Assembly: GCA_028751875.1 (NCBI GenBank)
Contig: CM054155.1
Coordinates: 52,668,800-52,732,799 of the forward strand
From: Rapana venosa
Lineage: Eukaryota > Mollusca > Gastropoda > Neogastropoda > Muricidae
Reading direction: 5' to 3'
DNA length: 64,000 nt
How positions within the stretch are numbered: the first letter of the stretch is position 1; the number at the start of each line of letters is the position of its first letter. The notes under the pieces were generated by a model. The model did not search any database. It was not told the origin of the DNA and was given only the letters and a program-made list of their open reading frames with translations. Both the position numbers and the translations under genes were made by a program. Positions 58,835 to 64,000 of this stretch are shown here, piece by piece.

Positions 58835-58955
58835 GTGTTGTGATTAGACATCGCCCCCAAAGTTAAGTCTGAATGCACAGTCTTGACTGGTGAGCAAAAA
58901 CAGTCGCATACGCAAAACTCATCATTGGTGAGCGTCAGAGCTCTAACGAGGAATG
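58835..58955. repeat. dispersed repeat module (matches 25.23-25.36 kb)
   Basis: GTCGCATACGCAAAACTCAT and AGAGCTCTAACGAGGAATG match the order of the module at 25226-25365. This copy has no core SINE attached. Confidence 0.5.
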
Positions 58956-59514
58956 AAAAAACAACAAATACTGTTATGAGCAGTCATTTCGTTCTTATTC
59001 TGAGTCTTTGATCAAAGGCCTACTCATGCATTCTCCTCGCCCCCTTCGCCATTACGGTCAAGAAAATAACAGAATAGATAATGTAATGAGCTTCTTCACT
59101 CTATTTTCGAGGAAAACTTAATTAAAAAACGGAAAGGTTCTCTTCATTTATTCATTAAGTCATTCATCCATATTGTTCGGTCGATCAAATACTCGGTCAT
59201 ATCTCAATTCATCCATTCATTTCCATTCATAATTTCTCTGGTCTATATAATTGTCAGTCGGTTCCCCATTCACTTATTCATCACTCTTTTTCCTCCTCTA
59301 TTTCTTTTTTCATTCGGTAGGGCGTTGATTCGATCAAATTGATAAGCATATTTATTTATTCTTTTCTTGTCTACTCATCCATCCATTCATCCATTCAGTC
59401 AATCAGTCTGCTACTTATTCAACCATGTATCTGATCTCGTTTTACCTTGGCCAGATTTGTTAAAAGTAGAACCACAATATTGGCAGAGGCAGGGTCCCTG
59501 ATTCACTGGAGACA
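58956..59514. other. no gene recognised; ATTC-rich
   Basis: Contains dispersed CATTCATCCAT-type words around 59130-59410 but no coding motif. Confidence 0.5.
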
Positions 59515-59591
59515 CACAAACACAGACATAGGCCATACCACACACACAGACAGCAACACACACACACACACTCACTCACTCACTCACACAC

Positions 59592-59662
<71 letters not shown>

Positions 59663-59732
59663 CTTGAATGGCAAGCATCACTCCAGACTCATTGGCAATA
59701 TGCACGTGGAATGTGCAGTCCCACCCTCTCTG

Positions 59733-59820
<88 letters not shown>

Positions 59821-59935
59821 GGACGCACGCACGCACACGCACACACACAGACATACATACGCACGCGCGCGCGCGCAAGCACACACACACGATAATTGTG
59901 CACACATCCACACACGTACCCACATATTCACAAGC
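59515..59935. repeat. (CA)n, (TC)n and CG/CA simple-repeat cluster
   Basis: CA tract at about 59580-59661, unique spacer, TC tract at about 59730-59806, then CA/CGCA repeats including a short GCGCGCGC run near 59865. Confidence 0.95.
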
Positions 59936-60049
59936 GCTAATGTGGTACTGTGGTAGGTAAACGTGGCTGGTAATTATACCAATTAGTGGCTAGAGGGACA
60001 GGCTAACACACTGCGTGGGTAGGTTTTCACAACATGCTTTTCCTATGGA

Positions 60050-60372
60050 CTGATGACTGATAGAATGGACAGATCGCGTCTGCATAGATAGTGGATGGAT
60101 AGATAATGGGTGGATAGATAGATGGGTGAATGGGTCGATGGGTGGGTGGCTCGATAAATGGCTGAGTGGCTGGGTGGATACAAGAATGGAAGGATGGGTG
60201 ATGGATGAATGATTGATTGGGCCTGATGGACAAATCATAAATACATATGCATTTACATGGATGGATGAATGGATGGATGGATGCATGGATGGATGGATAG
60301 ATGGATGGATGGGTGGGTGCATGGCTAAATGGATGGATGGATGATGGATGGATGATGGATGGATGGACAGAC
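60050..60372. repeat. GGAT/GATA tetranucleotide-type repeat
   Basis: Imperfect GGATGGATGGATG and GATGGGTG units interrupted by ~70 bp of other sequence near 60225-60260. The Pro/His/Ser-rich minus-strand frames are by-products. Confidence 0.9.
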
Positions 60373-60627
60373 CTGGGGGGTGGGGGGTGATTAGAAAGAC
60401 AAACAGGAAACCGTGGTTCTTTCTTTTTCAGATGATTTCTTTTCAAATATAATGAATCGTATAAAATGAAAAAACAAAACCTGAGCTCCACAACGGGGGA
60501 CCGAAAGATACAGGTATCGGCAGAGTTTACCAGGGTGTTTTTTTAATCCACATTCTCAAAATTGCATTCGTAAACTTGATGAAATTGAACTGTGTAGCCC
60601 CATTCATAGCAAAATCATTCCGGATAG

Positions 60628-60735
60628 GAGTCAGCAGGAAATCGAATAATCCCTATGGCTCTTATGGGAATCAAACCCACGACCTTCCAGACCCTAACCC
60701 AGGATGCCAACCACTGTGCCATGGTGTCGGATGCA
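60628..60735 (-). mobile_element. tRNA-like SINE head
   Basis: The minus strand gives ATGGCACAGTGGTTGGCATC (A-box-like) and TCGTGGGTTTGATTCCCATA (B-box-like) at tRNA-like spacing. The downstream body (to about 60590) does not match the other SINEs. It could be an eroded tRNA pseudogene. Confidence 0.6.
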
Positions 60736-61032
60736 TATTCAGTCATTATTTGAGGATGGTACAGCACCCATCCTATGTTGTTGATACACATGAAACAGAG
60801 AGAGGCGGGGTCAGATAGACAGATAGACAGACAAAAGAGACAGAATCAGAACAGACAGAGAGACAAAGAGGAAGACAATCCTTGCTCATACTGACATTAT
60901 TAAGAGCATACAGAGAGCATTTTGATGGATTTGCTTTTTTTTTTGTTTTCCAACGACCAAATGTAAATTAGCCATATAATAATGATAATCAATTATCAAG
61001 TGTCCTATGCAACAATGTTTCAAATGAACATT
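60736..61032. other. no gene recognised
   Basis: A GACAGATAGACAG-type degenerate tract lies near 60810-60870; otherwise nothing was recognised. Confidence 0.5.
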
Positions 61033-61120
61033 TTCATCATCATCATCATCTTCATCATCATCATCATCTCATCATCATCATCATCATCATAATCATCATC
61101 ACCATCATAATCATCGTGTT
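61033..61120. repeat. (ATC)n microsatellite
   Basis: CATCATCAT runs with TTC and ATAATC interruptions, grading into GTC-rich sequence. Confidence 0.93.
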
Positions 61121-61376
61121 CGTTGTCGTGTTTGTTCGTCGTCGTCGTTATCTTAAAAAATATGAACATTATATATCAATATTACTTTAATAATTATCCT
61201 AATTACTGTTGTTATCGTCAGCATTATCATCGTTATCATTTTCATTACCATTTATTATCATTTTTATATCATTATCATTATAAAGCATCAAAGGGTATAA
61301 CCGATGGAACTAACCTGGTTTCCGTTTGAGTGGAATACCATCATCGTCATCATTTCCTGCAACCACATCAGGATAT

Positions 61377-61383
61377 TAATAAT

Positions 61384-61436
<53 letters not shown>

Positions 61437-61600
61437 ATGGAATTTATAAAGCACCATATCTTGAAAAAAAATCATAGCACTTTCGTCCATCCCACTCATT
61501 CACATGCAGCCAGTTACAATTAATAGTTTTTACAAATTCAAATGTATACACTCACACGCACGCACGCACGCACACACATAAAGGTTATGCACTTCGGCAG
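61377..61600 (-). mobile_element. CR1/L2 3' UTR and tail
   Basis: A (TAA)n tail joins ACATGGAATTTATAAAGCAC, GCCAGTTACAATTAATAGTT and an inverted CA/CGCA microsatellite (about 61548-61578). This is the reverse complement of the 3' UTR seen at 55.68-55.88 kb. Confidence 0.85.
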
Positions 61601-61649
61601 AGTGATGGGGTTTGGCAGGGACAAAAATGAGATGGAACAAGAGGGGAGA

Positions 61650-62340
61650 ATCTTCTTCTTCTTCTTCAAGTGTCCGGTCTGGTCCTGCAGACATCGACGA
61701 TCATGGCTCTCCATTCTTCCCTGTTCTGGGTCCCTCTCATGAGCTCATTGTTGGTGCCCTCTTTATTCGCTGCTAATTTGTTTAGGCTGTCTGTGAATTT
61801 GCTTGTTTCCAGAGATTTTGCCACTCCATCACAGTTTCTCTAGTCCGTCAGCCCTGATTATATGGCCGAAAAATTTGAGCTGTCTTTCTCTGATTGTGTT
61901 GAGAAGGAATCTCTTGTACCCAGCCATTTCCATTACTTCTGCATTTGTTTTTCTTTTTTCCCATGAGACTTTCATGATTCTCCGGATAAACCACATTTCC
62001 ACTGCTTCTAGTCGCTGTTCTGTGTCCTTGGCTAGGGTCCAGCACTCACATCCGTACAGAAGAATTGACCATACGTAGGCTCTCAAAACATGGATCTTTG
62101 TCTTGAGGCTTATCTTAGTGTTGGTAAAAATGCATTTCATGTTGTTAAAAGTTGCCTTGGATTGACCGATTCTCTTCTTGATTTCTGTATCACACTTGCC
62201 GTCCGGGGTGATAGTACAACCATGGTATTTAAAGGTGTTTACTTGTCTGATTCTCTCTCCTTTACAGGCTATGTTGCATTGTGGTATAACAGCTTTCTTC
62301 GAGATCACCATGCATTTATGTGCTAGGAACACAAATTCCT
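61650..62340 (-). mobile_element. RTE-like LINE, C-terminal fragment
   Basis: The minus-strand frame 62332-61829 reads VNTFKYHGCTITPDGKCDTE, KTKIHVLRAYVWSILLYGCE, RIMKVSWEKRKTNAEVMEMA and KFFGHIIRADGLEKL. It then breaks; the final WRAMIVDVCRTRPDT text and a GAAGAAGAAG tail lie near 61660. The RT active site is missing. Confidence 0.82.
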
Positions 62341-62355
62341 TGTGTGAGTCTATAG

Positions 62356-62730
62356 GTGGTGTTACATTTTCTTACATACATGTATGAATTAGGGCTAGGC
62401 TATAGTGCAGTTAACACAGCACCCAGTACTTTGTCAGCAGTTATACAGACAGAAACTGGGAAAACAGTGCGTACAGATGGTAGAGTGATCATTTTTATGA
62501 AAGGAGATTTTGATACTAGAACGCCTTTTCCACGTCACAAAATGACATGGGATGTAGACATGTTGTTACCAAATTTTAAAGAAAAAGGAGGTTATGAGAA
62601 TGTGCCTATTAAAGACTTGCCTATTCAAGGCTGAGCTTATTATTAATGTCTTCAGCACAGAGTGCAGACATTCATTTGATCAGATTGAAGGATATTCAGT
62701 ATTACAAGCAGTACAGAGTTATAATAACAA
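62356..62730 (+). pseudogene. tyrosine recombinase (DIRS/Crypton-like), N-terminal part
   Basis: YELGLGYSAVNTAPSTLSAV, IFMKGDFDTRTPFPRHKMTW and DVDMLLPNFKEKG match the SAM-like/core start of the recombinases of DIRS-type retrotransposons and Crypton-like elements (YSA-NTARSALS ... FMKG--N-RPP-PRY--TWDV). A stop at about 62634 follows KDLPIQG. In a shifted frame STECRHSFDQIEGYSVLQAV probably holds the catalytic Arg block. A LINE tail interrupts next. Confidence 0.72.
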
Positions 62731-62890
62731 CAGCAATACTAATAATAATAATATACTAATACATGGAATTCATATAGCGCTATATCTTGCAAAAACAAAT
62801 CAAAGCGCTTTAATTCATCCTACTCATTAACATACAGCCAGTTACAATTAATAGTTGTTGTTTTTTTTACAAATTAAAATATTATAACAG
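62722..62890 (-). mobile_element. CR1/L2 3' tail inserted in the recombinase
   Basis: ACATGGAATTCATATAGCGC, TATATCTTGCAAAAACAAAT and GCCAGTTACAATTAATAGTT are the reverse complement of the CR1/L2 3' UTR, here without a microsatellite. TTATAA occurs at both edges (62719-62724 and 62882-62887), a possible short target-site duplication. Confidence 0.82.
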
Positions 62891-62899
62891 ATAAAAAAT

Positions 62900-63275
62900 A
62901 CAGACCCCTGGGCATTTTCAGAGTCCATTAAAATGTGCTGAGTCTGAATAAGAAAAGTGTATGGCAAATTGTTTGGAATAGCATGTCAAGTGGGGAGCTT
63001 CTTAACATAAGATAAATCGGACAGGTTGATACTATGTCACATTAGACCATACAGGCCAGCATCAAAAGACACAATTGTTATATATTTAGAAACAACTCTT
63101 GTTAAGGCTGGGATTGAGGACTTCTCTTCCCATACTTTTAGAGGCGCATCAATTTCGGCAATGCTGATAAATGGAGCTACTCTTGAAGACATTCTCAAGA
63201 TGGCAGGATGGACAAATGCTAGAACTTTTCAAAATGTTCTACAATAAGTCCACAGTGAAGGCTTCAAAAATGGAC
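62900..63275 (+). pseudogene. tyrosine recombinase, C-terminal catalytic part
   Basis: RPYRPASKDTIVIYLETTLV, then HTFRGASISAMLINGATLED and ILKMAGWTNARTF are the HxxR ... GW blocks of tyrosine recombinases. The frame stops at about 63247, a few residues after GW-TF. A one-base shift just upstream (near 63230) places the expected catalytic Tyr in another frame, so the enzyme is disabled at its nucleophile. The segment 62900-63025 is frame-broken. Confidence 0.75.
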
Positions 63276-63279
63276 TCTG

Positions 63280-64000
63280 TTCACGTAGGGCAAAGAAGTA
63301 TTTTGCAGTATGCAATAAAGAAATCACTTTAATTTTGTGCAATGCAAACACGTGGTGCCTCCTTTATTCACGGTTGTGTTATAAATAAGTTGTTGTGTAA
63401 AGTCTTGTAAGGGTATGTAACAAGCTTTTTCTTTAATCTAGTCGTGCAAACTGCTATGTGTATTGAAGATTTTCATTTTGTAATCACGCCGCTGTATTGA
63501 GCGTAAAATAGACTATATTATGCTTTTATGTCTCAATTGTACAAATGCAAAAAAAACCAACCACCTGCCTGATTTGACAACATACTTGCCTGGAGAATGT
63601 CATCAAATCAATGCTACTTACAAAAACAAACAACTTTGAAGTCTCACATACCACGTAGTTTCGGGAAACTACCCGAAACGGAATTCAAACCTTAAACTGG
63701 TACTGTACTTACCTTGGAAAGTCAGAGTTTGTCTAGAATTCCTGAGGCTGGGTCACTTTGGTGGTGTTCAGGGATGCTTGTTCTGAGCTAACATACGCTG
63801 GACACCACACACGTAAGCCCCTACTAACAACAGTATTAGCTCAGTCGTGGACCCAGACCAAGCCAGTTGCCCATCTGAGGTGACCACCACCACAACGTCC
63901 CTCCAACGACAGCTCCCTCTGAACCTCCAACCCCAAGGGCCTTGGCACAAACTCATCCCAGGCACAGAACAGCACGGGGAAACTCAGGTCTCATACCAGA
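63280..64000. other. no gene confirmed; possible splice donor on minus strand
   Basis: The minus strand holds CCAAG|GTAAGTACAG, with the exon side at 63713 and the GT at 63712-63711, a near-consensus 5' splice site. It follows ~280 bp of more GC-rich sequence with a 65-codon open frame (63965-63768) that ends before the donor. A 5' UTR exon is conceivable; I see no protein family. Confidence 0.25.
63658..63679. repeat. perfect 8-bp inverted repeat
   Basis: GTTTCGGG and CCCGAAAC are separated by AAACTA. A hairpin is possible; no run of T follows that would suggest a Pol III or bacterial-type terminator. Confidence 0.8.

Noticed and set aside
60628..60735. Genuine tRNA gene
   Set aside because: A- and B-box-like words are present but I could not fold a convincing cloverleaf with a paired acceptor stem; a SINE head is simpler.
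63658..63679. Terminator or regulatory hairpin
   Set aside because: The stem is perfect but short, and no functional context is visible.

Overview
This window looks like animal nuclear DNA, most likely from a marine invertebrate and plausibly a mollusc. It is AT-leaning and full of long GA, CA and TA microsatellites. It carries 5'-truncated LINEs of at least four lineages and tRNA-derived SINEs with a shared core. No bacterial-type gene organisation is present. The host group is inferred from repeat style only.

Layout. 0.6-3.8 kb: Tx1/L1-like LINE, minus strand. 4.4-6.6 kb: two core-domain SINEs, GA/CA tracts, a 19-bp minisatellite and an RTE-like 3' end. 7.5-11.7 kb: an APE-type LINE whose ORF1 begins with a virus-like 2A motif (DVESNPGP) behind a hydrophobic leader. 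11.8-16.9 kb: microsatellites, SINEs and RTE scraps. 16.86-25.64 kb: one old 34/35-bp minisatellite array, split by a Tx1 fragment (itself split by a tRNA/5S-like SINE), by a CR1/L2-type LINE (itself split by an RTE copy with a clear target-site duplication) and by a core SINE.

25.8-40.8 kb: a unique/GGAT block, a noisy stretch of a ~42-bp satellite, a second indel-ridden copy of the same block, then ~12 kb of cleaner satellite with monomer classes of about 37, 42 and 44 bp and higher-order duplications. The two flanking copies and the noise suggest a false assembly duplication. 40.8-41.4 kb: decayed Ty3/Gypsy-like pol. 44.2-47.9 kb: the longest CR1/L2-type copy. 49.0-53.7 kb: RTE, Tx1 ORF2 and a LINE ORF1. 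53.98-54.56 kb: the best host coding evidence, a fucolectin-type (F5/8-like) exon with good splice sites and symmetric 1-1 phase, plus a possible 40-bp companion exon. 54.7-64 kb: another tRNA/5S-like SINE, LINE 3' tails, a 21-bp minisatellite, RTE copies and a broken DIRS/Crypton-like tyrosine recombinase.

No complete host gene is visible. The biology here is transposon ecology: elements inserted in each other and in tandem repeats, LINE tails that carry microsatellites, and a 2A-bearing LINE. Nearly all long open frames in the satellite and microsatellites are by-products of repetition.
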